This document shows, in pieces, positions 45,042 to 53,816 of a stretch of 64,000 nt of DNA. This stretch comes from JASHUC01 sp035523875. Its GTDB lineage: Bacteria > Pseudomonadota > Gammaproteobacteria > Steroidobacterales > Steroidobacteraceae. The first letter of the stretch is position 1, and the number at the start of each line of letters is the position of its first letter. The stretch spans positions 54,271 to 118,270 of the forward strand of contig DATKPY010000027.1 of the NCBI GenBank assembly GCA_035523875.1, written 5' to 3'. Position numbers and translations under genes: made by a program. The notes below the pieces were generated by a model. It saw only the letters and a program-made list of their open reading frames with translations, had not been told where the DNA came from and did not search any database.

Positions 45042-46211
45042 ATGCAAAACACCACACTGGGACGTGCGGTCATGTTTCTCGCCGCGTCGGTCGTGACCGG
45101 CCTCGCCCTCGCGTTCGTGATCGTCGCCTGGCATCCCGAGCTCGCCCTGCGCGGACCGCTCGGCCTCTCCGCACAGCGCTCCGGCGCAGCGGCGCCGGCC
45201 GGAGCGGTCGCCGAGCGCGTGGTGGCCGGACCGCCGCGGGTCACCTATGCCGATGCGGTCGAGCGGGCGGCCCCGGCGGTCGTCAACATCTTCACCGCGG
45301 GCGTGATCACGGAGCGGATCGCGCCCTCCGGGCTCGACGAGCTCTTCGGCGGATACCTCCTCCCACGCTACCGGCAACGGATCGAGCGCACCCTCGGCTC
45401 GGGCGTGATCCTCGACGCCGACGGCCACATCGTCACGAACGAGCACGTGATCGCGAACGCGGAGGCGATTCGCGTGCAGCTCGCCGACGGGCGCACCGCG
45501 GTCGCGAGCATCGTCGGCCGCGACCCCGACACCGATCTCGCGGTCTTGCAGATCGACCTCAAGAACCTCCCGGTGATGGAGCTCGGCAACTCCGATCACC
45601 TCAAGGTGGGCGACGTGGTGCTCGCGATCGGCGATGCTTACGGGCTCTCGCAGACGGTCACCCATGGCATCGTGAGCGCGACCAGCCGCCAGCAGCTCGG
45701 GCTCGCGACGCTCGAGGATTTCATCCAGACGGACGCGGCGATCAACGCCGGCAACTCCGGCGGCGCGCTCGTCGACTCGAACGGCAAGCTCATCGGCATC
45801 AACACCGCGATGGTCGCGCGCAGCCTCGGCGTGGAGGGGATCGGCTTTGCGATTCCGGTGAACATGGTCCGCGGCGTGGTGAGCGAGATCATCGCCAAGG
45901 GACGCGTGGTGCGCGGCTGGATCGGCATCCACCCCGAGGACGTGAGCGCCGATCAGGCCGCGCAGTTGGGCCTCGCTCGCGGCGGCGTCGTCATCTTCAG
46001 CATGGATCTCGGGAGCCCAGCCGTCGAGGCCGGCTTGCGCCCCGGGGACCTCGTGACGACGATCGACGCGGTCCACGTACAGAGCGCACAGGAGCTGCTC
46101 GCGCACATCGCCGCGACGATCCCAGGCGTCACGGTCACGCTGCGGGGCGTACGCGGCACGTCCCGCTTCGAGGCGCCCGTGCGCGTGATCGAGCGGCCGC
46201 GCAATCGCTGA
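45042..46211 (+). CDS. degS: DegS/AlgW-type periplasmic serine protease
   Basis: 389 residues. One N-terminal membrane helix (VMFLAASVVTGLALAFVIVAW) and no cleavable signal, then a trypsin-like domain with catalytic His135 (TNEHVIA), Asp165 (DTDLAVL) and Ser239 (GNSGGAL), and a single PDZ domain at the C-terminus. One PDZ plus a membrane anchor marks the DegS/AlgW stress sensor that cleaves anti-sigma RseA, rather than DegP. Position near petA and murA matches Pseudomonas algW. No rseA is in the window. Confidence 0.9.
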   Translation: MQNTTLGRAVMFLAASVVTGLALAFVIVAWHPELALRGPLGLSAQRSGAAAPAGAVAERVVAGPPRVTYADAVERAAPAVVNIFTAGVITERIAPSGLDELFGGYLLPRYRQRIERTLGSGVILDADGHIVTNEHVIANAEAIRVQLADGRTAVASIVGRDPDTDLAVLQIDLKNLPVMELGNSDHLKVGDVVLAIGDAYGLSQTVTHGIVSATSRQQLGLATLEDFIQTDAAINAGNSGGALVDSNGKLIGINTAMVARSLGVEGIGFAIPVNMVRGVVSEIIAKGRVVRGWIGIHPEDVSADQAAQLGLARGGVVIFSMDLGSPAVEAGLRPGDLVTTIDAVHVQSAQELLAHIAATIPGVTVTLRGVRGTSRFEAPVRVIERPRNR

Positions 46212-46237
46212 GCCATCACTGCGAGGAGGCCGTTGCC

Positions 46238-46978
46238 ATGGCGAGCCTGAATCCACCCGAGCGGGCAGCGAGCGCTGCGAAGCCGCGCTTCGAGCCGCAT
46301 CGCTTTCCCGACCGCTCCGAGCTCATCGCGCAGCTCGCCCGCAGGCTCGCGCAGGCGCTCGAGAGCCGCGCCGCCGGCGCCGCATCGGCGGTCATGCTCT
46401 CCGGAGGATCGACGCCGATACCCGCGTATCAGGCGCTCGCCGCACGCGGTGTCGTGCCCGCCCCCGGTCTCGCGCTGCTCTTCTCCGACGATCGCTATGT
46501 GCCCTCCACTTCGACCGGAAGCAACTACCATCAGTCGCTCCCGCTGATCGAGCATCTGCGGCTGCCGAGCGAGCGGGTCCTGCGGGTGCGCACCGAGCTT
46601 GCGCTCGCGGATGCGGCGGCGGATTACGACCGAAGTGTAAGCAAGCTCGCGAGTGAGGGGGTGTCCTTCACGCTCGGGCTCCTCGGGCTGGGGGCCGATG
46701 GGCACACGGCCTCGCTGTTCAACGCAACCGACGTGACGCGGGCGCGGGGCCACAGCGCCATCGCCGTGCACCGACCGGACGGCCGCGACGCGGTAACGGT
46801 CACGCCGGATGTGCTCGAGCGGTTTCAGGTGCTCGCCTTCGTGGTCGCAGGCGAGGACAAGCGTGCCGCGCTCGCGGCACTGCTCGCGGGCGATCCGGGG
46901 CTGCCCGCCTGGCAGGCCGTGAGCAGCCGCGAGTCCGTGGAGATCTGGACGGAGCCGCAGGCGCTGCCGTCAGCCTGA
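46238..46978 (+). CDS. pgl: 6-phosphogluconolactonase
   Basis: 246 residues of the NagB/DevB fold: MLSGGSTPIPAYQAL (phosphate loop), LLFSDDRYVPSTSTGSNY, and GLLGLGADGHTASLF with the catalytic His. AGGAGG precedes the ATG. Hydrolyses 6-phosphogluconolactone. Its last 9 bp overlap the 3' end of zwf, which converges from the right. Confidence 0.94.
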   Translation: MASLNPPERAASAAKPRFEPHRFPDRSELIAQLARRLAQALESRAAGAASAVMLSGGSTPIPAYQALAARGVVPAPGLALLFSDDRYVPSTSTGSNYHQSLPLIEHLRLPSERVLRVRTELALADAAADYDRSVSKLASEGVSFTLGLLGLGADGHTASLFNATDVTRARGHSAIAVHRPDGRDAVTVTPDVLERFQVLAFVVAGEDKRAALAALLAGDPGLPAWQAVSSRESVEIWTEPQALPSA

Positions 46979-48406
46979 TCCGCCCGCGGCCCGCACGGCC
47001 GGCCCGCAGGCGCGCGTCCATCCCTGCGGATCGGCCCCCGGATTGTGCCAGCTGCACGGTCCCTCGCTGATGAGCGTATCCGCCTCGCGCGGTCCCCAGC
47101 TCGCCTGCAGGTACTCGTAGACGGGCGTCGGGGCGGTCAAGACCGGATCGACGACCGCCCAGGCCGCCTCCACTTCGTCCTCGCGCGCGAACAGAACGGC
47201 ATCGCCGATCAGCGCGTCACTGATGAGGCGCTCGTAGGCGTCCATCTCCTCACCCTGATTCTGGCTCACATAGAGCTCGACCTCACGGCCCTGCATCGCG
47301 GGCCCGGGCTGCTTCGCGTGGGCGCCGACCGCGATCGCCACGTCGGGACCGACACGGAAGCGCAGATAGTTCGGCTGCTCGGGCGCGGCCGCACCGAACA
47401 CGTTTGCGGGCGGAGCGCGCAGATCGACGACCACCTCGGTCGCCGTGACCGGAAGGCACTTGCCCGCGCGGATGTAGAACGGCACGCCGCTCCAGCGCCA
47501 TGAGTCGATCTGCAGCCGCACGGCGGCGAAGGTCTCCACCTTCGAGTCGGCCGCAACACCGGGCTCCTGCCGATAGCCCTTGAACTGGCCGCGCACCAGG
47601 AACCGCGGATCGAGCGGCCGGATCGCCCGGAACACCTTCACCTTCTCGTCGCGCAGCGCATCGCGCGCGTAGCGCACCGGCGGCTCCATCGCGAGCAGCG
47701 CCACGACCTGCAGCAGATGGTTCTGGATCACGTCGCGGATCGCGCCCGCCTCCTCGTAGAAGCGCCCGCGCCCCGCCACGCCGATCTTCTCGGCCATGGT
47801 GATCTGCACGCTCGCGACATAGTTGCGGTTCCACACCGGCTCGAGGAACGAGTTGGCGAAGCGGAAATAGTGCAGGTTCTGCACCGGCTCCTTGCCGAGG
47901 TAGTGATCGATGCGGAATATCGCCGACTCGCTGAACACCTTGTGGAGCGTCTGGTTGAGCGCGACCGCCGAGGCGAGATCGCGGCCGAACGGCTTCTCGA
48001 CCACCACGCGCGCGCCGTTCACGCAATCGGCCTGGCCGAGCATCGTGCCGACCGTAGAGAACATGCTGGGCGGTATCGCGAGATAGTGGAGCGGCCGCGC
48101 GGCGCTGCCGAGCGCCTTGCGCAAGCTCTGGAAGGTTGCAAGCTCGCGGTAGTCGCCGTCGACGTAGCGGACCAGGGCGACGAGCCGCCCCACGACGGCC
48201 TCGTCGGGGCTCGTCACGAACTTCGCGAGGCTATCGCGGATGCGTGCAACGAGCTGGTCGCGCGTCCAGCCGGCGCGCGCCACACCGATGACCGGCACGT
48301 CGAGGCGGCTGTGCGCGACCAGGTGGTACAGCGCCGGATAGATCTTGCGATAGCACAGATCCCCGGTCGCACCGAACAGAACGAGCGCATCGGAATGCTC
48401 GGACAT
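46970..48406 (-). CDS. zwf: Glucose-6-phosphate dehydrogenase
   Basis: 478 residues. The coenzyme loop is GATGDLCYRKIYPALYHL, with Tyr-Arg-Lys instead of the commoner ARRK; the active-site RIDHYLGKE and catalytic-domain KPFGRDLASA are intact. First step of the oxidative pentose phosphate pathway, yielding NADPH. It starts 3 nt after gnd ends, so gnd-zwf form one unit. Confidence 0.95.
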   Translation of the reverse strand: MSEHSDALVLFGATGDLCYRKIYPALYHLVAHSRLDVPVIGVARAGWTRDQLVARIRDSLAKFVTSPDEAVVGRLVALVRYVDGDYRELATFQSLRKALGSAARPLHYLAIPPSMFSTVGTMLGQADCVNGARVVVEKPFGRDLASAVALNQTLHKVFSESAIFRIDHYLGKEPVQNLHYFRFANSFLEPVWNRNYVASVQITMAEKIGVAGRGRFYEEAGAIRDVIQNHLLQVVALLAMEPPVRYARDALRDEKVKVFRAIRPLDPRFLVRGQFKGYRQEPGVAADSKVETFAAVRLQIDSWRWSGVPFYIRAGKCLPVTATEVVVDLRAPPANVFGAAAPEQPNYLRFRVGPDVAIAVGAHAKQPGPAMQGREVELYVSQNQGEEMDAYERLISDALIGDAVLFAREDEVEAAWAVVDPVLTAPTPVYEYLQASWGPREADTLISEGPCSWHNPGADPQGWTRACGPAVRAAGGSG

Positions 48407-48409
48407 GGC

Positions 48410-49399
48410 TCAACGCTCCTCGTGGCCGCCGAAGCCCAAGCGCATCGCCGAGAGCACCTTGGCGGCGAACTCCCCTTGCGCGCGCGATTCGAAGCGGCTG
48501 AAAAGCGCCGCGCTCAGCACGTAGGCGGGCACGCCCTCATCGACGGCCGCCTGCAGTGTCCAGCGCCCCTCTCCCGAATCGGAGACGCGCCCCGCGAACC
48601 CGGCAAGCTGCGGATCCTTGGCGAGCGCCGCGGCGGTGAGGTCGAGGAGCTGCGAGGTGATGATGCTCCCGTGCCGCCACACCTCGGCGATCCCGGCGAG
48701 ATCGAGACGGTATTGATAGAGGTGCGGGTCGCTCAACGGGGCCGTCTCGGCGTCGGCCGCGCGGGTCTCGAAACCGGCGCTCGCGTGCTTGAGGACATTG
48801 AGTCCCTCGGCGTAGGCAGCCATCAATCCGTACTCGATGCCGTTGTGGACCATCTTCACGAAATGACCCGCACCCGAGGGCCCGCAATACAGGTACCCTT
48901 GCTCGGCGGTCGTATGCCCGGGGCCGGGAGGCCGCCCCCCGGGGGCGAGCGTCGCGAAGATCGGATCGAGCGCCCGCACCACCCCGCTCTCGCCGCCGAT
49001 CATCAGGCAGAAGCCGCGCTCGAGCCCGAGAACCCCGCCGCTCGTGCCCACATCGAGGAAGTGCACGCCCGAGCGCGCGAGGTCCGCCGCGCGGCGAATG
49101 TCGTCGTGATAGTGGGAATTGCCGCCGTCGATCACGATATCGCCCGGCTCGATGAGCGGCTTCAAGTCCGCGATGACCCCGTCGACGACGTTCGCGGGGA
49201 CCATCAGCCAGATCGCGCGCGGCTTGGCGAGCGCGCTCATGAGCTCGCGCAGCGATTGGGCGCCGCGCGCACCGTCGCGCACCACTTCGGCAACGGCCTC
49301 GGCTCCGCGGTCGTAGGCGACGCACTGGTGTCCGCCACCCATGAGCCGGCGAACCATGTTGGCACCCATCCGTCCAAGGCCCACCATCCCGAGCTGCAT
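48410..49399 (-). CDS. gnd: 6-phosphogluconate dehydrogenase, short (YqeC/GndA-like) form
   Basis: 329 residues. N-terminal Rossmann motif GMVGLGRMGANMVRRL, GGNSHYHDDIRR, DVGTSGGVLGLERGFCLMIGG, and the catalytic GHFVKMVHNGIEYG. It lacks the C-terminal tail of the 470-residue dimeric E. coli enzyme, normal for this decarboxylating subfamily. GGAGACG precedes the ATG. Cotranscribed with zwf. Confidence 0.92.
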   Translation of the reverse strand: MQLGMVGLGRMGANMVRRLMGGGHQCVAYDRGAEAVAEVVRDGARGAQSLRELMSALAKPRAIWLMVPANVVDGVIADLKPLIEPGDIVIDGGNSHYHDDIRRAADLARSGVHFLDVGTSGGVLGLERGFCLMIGGESGVVRALDPIFATLAPGGRPPGPGHTTAEQGYLYCGPSGAGHFVKMVHNGIEYGLMAAYAEGLNVLKHASAGFETRAADAETAPLSDPHLYQYRLDLAGIAEVWRHGSIITSQLLDLTAAALAKDPQLAGFAGRVSDSGEGRWTLQAAVDEGVPAYVLSAALFSRFESRAQGEFAAKVLSAMRLGFGGHEER

Positions 49400-49456
49400 A
49401 GCGTCGTCTCCTTACACGCGGCCCAGAGCGCCGCAAACAATGTGCCCGCGCTTGAG

Positions 49457-49516
49457 ATTCGCCGTGTTCCGAACTACGGGCAAGGCACGCTCACCCTAGT
49501 TCGGAACACGGCGAAT
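49457..49516. repeat. Perfect 20-bp inverted repeat at the murA 3' end
   Basis: Arms 49457-49476 and 49497-49516 are exact reverse complements, separated by 20 nt. The right arm encodes the last residues of MurA (RRVPN) and most of its stop codon; the left arm lies in the gap before gnd. No U-tract follows on the minus strand. It may terminate murA transcription before gnd-zwf. Confidence 0.85.
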
Positions 49517-50755
49517 TTGTGCACCCAACTGCGCGAGCTTCTCCTCGATCGTCTCGTAGCCCCGGTCGATGTGATAGATCCGCTCGATGTCGGTGCGGCC
49601 CGCTGCCACGAGCCCGGCGAGCACCAGGCTCGCGGAGGCTCGCAAGTCGGTCGCCATCACGGGCGCCGCGGTGAGCTGCGCGACGCCGCGAATGATCGCG
49701 GTGTTGCCCTCGAGCCGGATCTCCGCGCCGAGCCGGCGCATCTCGAGCATGTGCATGAACCGGTTCTCGAAGATCGTCTCGATGATGGTGCCGACGCCCT
49801 CCGAGACGGCATCGAGCGCCGCGAACTGCGCCTGCATGTCGGTCGGAAAGGCCGGGTACGGCGCGGTGCGCACGTCCACCGCCTGCGGGCGCCGTCCGCG
49901 CATGTCCACCTCGACCCAGTTCTCGCCGACGGCGAGCCGGGCACCCGCCTCCTCGAGCTTGGCGAGCACCGCATCGAGGTGGTCGGGACGCGTGTTCTTG
50001 ATGCGTACATGGCCGCGCGTGATGGCACCCGCCACGAGATAGGTCCCGCTTTCGATGCGGTCGGGAAGTACCTCGTAATGGGTTCCGCGCAGCCGCGCGA
50101 CGCCCTGCACGAGGATCTTGTCGGTGCCCGCGCCCTGGATCTTGGCGCCCATCGCGTTCAAGCACTGGGCGAGATCGACGACCTCCGGCTCGCGCGCCGC
50201 ATTCTCGATCACCGTCTCGCCTTCGGCGAGCGTCGCGGCCATCATCAGGTTCTCGGTTCCCGTCACCGTGACGGTGTCGAGCACGAGCCGCGCTCCCTTC
50301 AGGCGCGAGGCGCGCGCGCGGATGTAGCCGCCCTCGATCTGAATGTCCGCGCCCATCGCCTGAAGCCCTGCGACGTGGATGTTGACCGGACGCGCCCCGA
50401 TCGCGCAGCCCCCCGGGAGCGATACGTCGGCGCGGCCGAAGCGGGCGACGAGCGGCCCGAGCACGAGAATCGAGGCACGCATCGTCTTCACCAGGTCGTA
50501 GGGCGCGAAGCATTCGCGCAGAGTCGAGGAGTCGACCTCGATCTGCATGTGCTCGTCCATCGTGACGCTGACACCCATCCGCCCGAGCAGCTCTATGGTC
50601 GTCGTCACATCCTGCAGGTGCGGGACGTTGGCGACGACGAGCGGGTCGTCGGCGAGCAGCGCGGCGGCGAGGATCGGGAGCGTCGCGTTCTTGGCACCGG
50701 AGATGCGCACCTCGCCCTCGAGGGGGATCCCGCCCTGGATCTGCAGCTTGTCCAC
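49496..50755 (-). CDS. murA: UDP-N-acetylglucosamine enolpyruvyl transferase MurA
   Basis: 419 residues; GTG start. Lys22 (GAKN) and catalytic Cys117 in LPGGCAIGARPVNIH are present, so the enzyme should be fosfomycin-sensitive rather than the Cys-to-Asp type. It makes UDP-GlcNAc-enolpyruvate, the first committed step toward peptidoglycan. ibaG lies 9 nt upstream in the same unit, as in E. coli and Pseudomonas. Its 3' end lies inside an inverted repeat. Confidence 0.97.
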   Translation of the reverse strand: MDKLQIQGGIPLEGEVRISGAKNATLPILAAALLADDPLVVANVPHLQDVTTTIELLGRMGVSVTMDEHMQIEVDSSTLRECFAPYDLVKTMRASILVLGPLVARFGRADVSLPGGCAIGARPVNIHVAGLQAMGADIQIEGGYIRARASRLKGARLVLDTVTVTGTENLMMAATLAEGETVIENAAREPEVVDLAQCLNAMGAKIQGAGTDKILVQGVARLRGTHYEVLPDRIESGTYLVAGAITRGHVRIKNTRPDHLDAVLAKLEEAGARLAVGENWVEVDMRGRRPQAVDVRTAPYPAFPTDMQAQFAALDAVSEGVGTIIETIFENRFMHMLEMRRLGAEIRLEGNTAIIRGVAQLTAAPVMATDLRASASLVLAGLVAAGRTDIERIYHIDRGYETIEEKLAQLGAQIRRVPN

Positions 50756-50764
50756 CGTCGCCCT

Positions 50765-51019
50765 CTATCGCGCGCCCGGCGCCCGGCGAGCGGCCCACTC
50801 CTCGGGGCTCAGCGCCTCGATGGTGAGCGCGTGGATCTCACGGCCGACGCGCACACCGAGCGCCCCGTAGATGAGCTGGTGGCGGGCGAGCACACGCTTG
50901 CCGGCGAACTCGCGGGCGACCACGCGCGTCGCGAAATGCGTGTTGTCCTCGGATTGCACCAGCACCTCGGCGCCGGGGAGCCCGGCGCGAATCAGCTCTG
51001 CGACTTCCTCGGGATTCAT
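50765..51019 (-). CDS. ibaG: BolA-family protein IbaG
   Basis: 84 residues: VAELIRAGLPGAEVLVQSEDNTHFATRVVAREFAGKRVLARHQLIYGAL is the BolA fold with the variable RHQ(L/M)VY-type motif. BolA/IbaG proteins partner monothiol glutaredoxins in iron-sulfur handling. Adjacent to murA as in E. coli. No Shine-Dalgarno is seen before the ATG; the 30-bp gap to divergent kdsD must hold both promoters. Confidence 0.92.
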   Translation of the reverse strand: MNPEEVAELIRAGLPGAEVLVQSEDNTHFATRVVAREFAGKRVLARHQLIYGALGVRVGREIHALTIEALSPEEWAARRAPGAR

Positions 51020-51025
51020 GGGGTG

Positions 51026-51042
51026 AGTTTACCGGATATCAT
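51026..51042. promoter_or_regulatory. Candidate back-to-back -10 boxes for ibaG and kdsD
   Basis: TATCAT (51037-51042, plus strand) and TAAACT (51031-51026, minus strand) sit in the 30-bp gap. If used, transcripts would start within a base or so of each ATG, giving leaderless or nearly leaderless mRNAs. The -35 boxes would fall inside coding sequence and are weak. Confidence 0.35.
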
Positions 51043-51049
51043 TGCCCCC

Positions 51050-52042
51050 ATGAGCGAGCCTCCCACCCGAGCGACCGACTCCCGCCTGCTGCTCGCGGCG
51101 GCGCGCCGTGCCCTCGGCATCGAGGCGCAGGCGGTCGTCGCGCTGCAGTCGCGACTCGACGAGCGCTTCGTCGCGGCGTGCGCGGTGTGCCTGGACTGCC
51201 AGGGGCGCGTGGTCGTCACCGGCATCGGCAAGTCGGGCCACGTCGCGCGCAAGATCGCCGCGACGCTCGCGAGCACCGGCACGCCGGCGTTCTTTCTGCA
51301 TCCCGCCGAGGCGAGCCACGGCGATCTCGGCATGATCACTCGCATCGACGTGGTGCTCGCCGTGTCGAACTCCGGGGAGACTCCGGAGCTGCTGCTGCTG
51401 GTGCCGCACTTGAAGCGCCTCGGCGTACCCCTCCTCACGATGACGGGCGCTCCGAGCTCGAATCTCGCGGATGCAGCCGCCGCAGTGCTCGATGTGAGCG
51501 TGCCCGAGGAAGCCTGCCCGCTCAATCTCGCGCCGACCGCAAGCACCACGGCCGCGCTCGCGATGGGGGATGCGCTCGCCGTGGCGCTGCTCGAAGCGCG
51601 CGGCTTCACCGCCGTCGATTTCGCGCGCTCGCATCCGGGCGGCGCGCTCGCGCGCCGGGTGTTGACGCGCGTCGAGGACATCATGCGCCGTGGAGCGGAC
51701 GTGCCCCGGGTCCTGCCGCACACGCCGCTCGTCGAGGGTCTGGCGGAGATGTCGCGCAAGGGTCTCGGAATGACCGTGATCGTCGACGGCGCGGACCGCG
51801 TGCAAGGGGTATTCACCGACGGTGACCTGCGCCGCGCGCTCGATCGGCGTATCGACGTTGAGCGTGCGCTGATGCGCGAGGTGATGACCGTCGGGTGCAA
51901 ATCGATCGCGCCGCGGGAGCTCGCAGCCGAAGGTGCGCATCTCATGGAGATGCACCGCATCACGACGCTCCCGGTCGTGGACGGCGCGAAGCTCGTCGGG
52001 GTGTTCAATGTGCACGACCTGCTGCGCGCGGGCGTGATGTAG
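51050..52042 (+). CDS. kdsD: Arabinose-5-phosphate isomerase KdsD
   Basis: 330 residues: SIS domain with VTGIGKSGHVARKIAATLASTGTPAFFLHPAEASHGDLG and VSNSGETPELL, then two CBS domains. Converts ribulose-5-phosphate to arabinose-5-phosphate for Kdo. The catalytic His region EACPLNLAPTASTTAALAMGDALA is intact. It starts the kdsD-kdsC-lptC-lptA-lptB unit. No ribosome-binding site precedes the ATG. Confidence 0.95.
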   Translation: MSEPPTRATDSRLLLAAARRALGIEAQAVVALQSRLDERFVAACAVCLDCQGRVVVTGIGKSGHVARKIAATLASTGTPAFFLHPAEASHGDLGMITRIDVVLAVSNSGETPELLLLVPHLKRLGVPLLTMTGAPSSNLADAAAAVLDVSVPEEACPLNLAPTASTTAALAMGDALAVALLEARGFTAVDFARSHPGGALARRVLTRVEDIMRRGADVPRVLPHTPLVEGLAEMSRKGLGMTVIVDGADRVQGVFTDGDLRRALDRRIDVERALMREVMTVGCKSIAPRELAAEGAHLMEMHRITTLPVVDGAKLVGVFNVHDLLRAGVM

Positions 52043-52049
52043 CGGCACG

Positions 52050-52541
52050 ATGGCCGCGATCCGCCTGCTCGTGATCGATGTGGACGGCGTGCTCACCGAC
52101 GGACGACTGTATTTCGGGCCGCGCGGAGAGGTCATGAAGGCCTTCCACGTACGCGACGGCTACGGCATCAAGGCACTCGCGGCCGCCGGCGTCGAGGTCG
52201 CCGTGATCTCCGGGAGGCGCTCGCACGCAGTCGCCCGGCGCTGCCGCGAGCTCGGCATCCGCCACGTCATCCAGGGCGCAGCTGACAAGCTCGATGAGTT
52301 CTCGCGCCTCGTGAGGCGGCTCGGGCTGCGCGCGGCGCAGTGCGCGTGCATCGGCGACGACGTGCCGGACGTTCCGCTCATGCGGACGGTCGGGCTTTCC
52401 TTCGCCGTGGCCGACGCGCACCCCGCGGCGCGGCGCGCCGCACACCACATTACCGCGCGCGGCGGTGGCGTCGGGGCCGTGCGCGAAGTCTGCGATCGGC
52501 TGCTCGCATCGCTGCGGCGCGCGCGCGGCGCGCATCCGTGA
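52050..52541 (+). CDS. kdsC: Kdo-8-phosphate phosphatase KdsC
   Basis: 163 residues, HAD fold without a cap: nucleophile motif VIDVDGVLTDGRLY, ISGRRSHAV, and GDDVPDVPLM. Removes the phosphate to give free Kdo. 7-nt gap after kdsD; its stop overlaps the lptC GTG. Confidence 0.94.
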   Translation: MAAIRLLVIDVDGVLTDGRLYFGPRGEVMKAFHVRDGYGIKALAAAGVEVAVISGRRSHAVARRCRELGIRHVIQGAADKLDEFSRLVRRLGLRAAQCACIGDDVPDVPLMRTVGLSFAVADAHPAARRAAHHITARGGGVGAVREVCDRLLASLRRARGAHP

Positions 52542-53098
52542 TCCGGGTGATCGGCATCACGGCCCTGCTCGCGCTGCTGGTCGCCGCGTGGCTCGTGTTG
52601 CGCAACGAGCAGGGCAGCACGGTCGCGCCCTCCCCGGGCGCCGCCGCGCTTGCGAACCCAGGCTACTCGGCGCGCGGGGCGGTGCTCGTCGAGACCGGCC
52701 CGGACGGCAAGCCGATGTACACCCTGCGCGCCGCCCGGATTCAGGAAGTGCCCGCCACCCAAGTCTCGCTGCTCGACGATGTGCAGATGGAGTTTCGCGA
52801 CGCGACCGGGCACATCTGGAACGGCCGCGCGGACCACGGCAGAGTGGTCGATGATGCGACGCAGGTCGATCTGAGCGGCAACGTTCAGCTGTGGGGCGAG
52901 CTCGGCAGCTCCACCGCTCAGGCGACCATCACGAGCGAGCGGATGCACGTGGACACGCACACCGAGGTCGTGAGCACCCGCGATCCGGTGGTGCTCACCT
53001 GGTCCGGGCAGCGCCTCACCGGACGCGGGATGGTCGTGCGCTTGCGCAGCGAGCAGCTGCGGATCGACTCCGACGTGCATGGCCGGTATGTCCCGTAA
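52538..53098 (+). CDS. lptC: LPS export protein LptC
   Basis: 186 residues from GTG 52538 (GTGA overlap with kdsC). One N-terminal membrane helix (VIGITALLALLVAAWLVL) and a periplasmic beta-jellyroll (YTLRAARIQEVP, VQLWGEL, ITSERMHVDTHTEVVST). Passes LPS from LptFG to LptA. Its 3' end overlaps lptA by 20 bp. Confidence 0.9.
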   Translation: MIRVIGITALLALLVAAWLVLRNEQGSTVAPSPGAAALANPGYSARGAVLVETGPDGKPMYTLRAARIQEVPATQVSLLDDVQMEFRDATGHIWNGRADHGRVVDDATQVDLSGNVQLWGELGSSTAQATITSERMHVDTHTEVVSTRDPVVLTWSGQRLTGRGMVVRLRSEQLRIDSDVHGRYVP

Positions 53099-53816
53099 GC
53101 TCATCGTCCTGCTGGTCGCGCTCGGCTCGACCGCCGTCGCCACGGCGGCGGGGCCGGTGCGCACCCGGGCGACGACGCGCATCGAGACGACCGAAGGACC
53201 CGTCGACGTGGATGCCTCCTCGGCAACGATCGACTACCGCACCCAGCACGCGGTGCTCGACAACGTGACGATCACGCAGAACGACATCCGCGTGACGGCG
53301 AACCGTGCGGTCGGAAACGGCACCGGGATCAGCTTCGAGAACAACCGCTGGGTCTTCACGGGCAACGTGCACATCCGATCGGAGCTGCGCGGCAACCTGA
53401 CCTCGGAGAGCGCGACGGTCGAGTTCCGCAACGGTCAGATACAGAGCGCCCTCGCCGTGGGCCAACCGGCCGAGTTCGAGCAGACCCGGTCGAACACCGG
53501 GGTGCTCGCCCGCGGGCATGCGGACTCGATCGAGTACGATGTCGCCGCCAACACCGTGCGACTGACGGACGATGCGTGGCTCAAGTACGGCGACAGCGTG
53601 GAGACCGCTCCCGTACTCGTCTACGACATCAAGGCGCAGAAGCTCCTCGGCGCGGGCACGCCGAAGCCGGGTGGGCGGGTACACATGACGATTTTGCCCA
53701 ACAAGGGCGCGAAGAGCGCCGGGTCCGCCGCGGCTAAGCGCCCGGGCGCAGGTCCAGCCAAAGCGGCAGCCAAGCCCGCCAAGCCGCCCCAGGCCGGGTC
53801 GGGAACCGGCCAGTGA
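53079..53816 (+). CDS. lptA: LPS transport periplasmic bridge protein LptA
   Basis: 245 residues; ATG 53079 or the in-frame ATG 53088. A signal peptide (KLIVLLVALGSTAVATA) precedes the OstA/LptA jellyroll with VDVDASSATIDYRTQHAVLDNVTITQ and SAIVEFRNGQ-like repeats. The last 40 residues are a Lys/Ala/Pro/Gly-rich tail not needed for the fold. Forms the periplasmic filament carrying LPS. Its stop overlaps the lptB start (GTGA). Confidence 0.92.
   Translation: MAGMSRKLIVLLVALGSTAVATAAGPVRTRATTRIETTEGPVDVDASSATIDYRTQHAVLDNVTITQNDIRVTANRAVGNGTGISFENNRWVFTGNVHIRSELRGNLTSESATVEFRNGQIQSALAVGQPAEFEQTRSNTGVLARGHADSIEYDVAANTVRLTDDAWLKYGDSVETAPVLVYDIKAQKLLGAGTPKPGGRVHMTILPNKGAKSAGSAAAKRPGAGPAKAAAKPAKPPQAGSGTGQ

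Noticed and set aside
48410..49399. gnd as a truncated gene (329 versus about 470 residues)
   Set aside because: All catalytic motifs are present and this length is normal for the short decarboxylating subfamily.
47717..51049. Very long open frame upstream of kdsD on the plus strand
   Set aside because: It is antisense to zwf, gnd and murA, full of low-complexity Arg/His/Ala, with no recognisable domain. High GC removes stop codons from shadow frames. Only the kdsD part is real.
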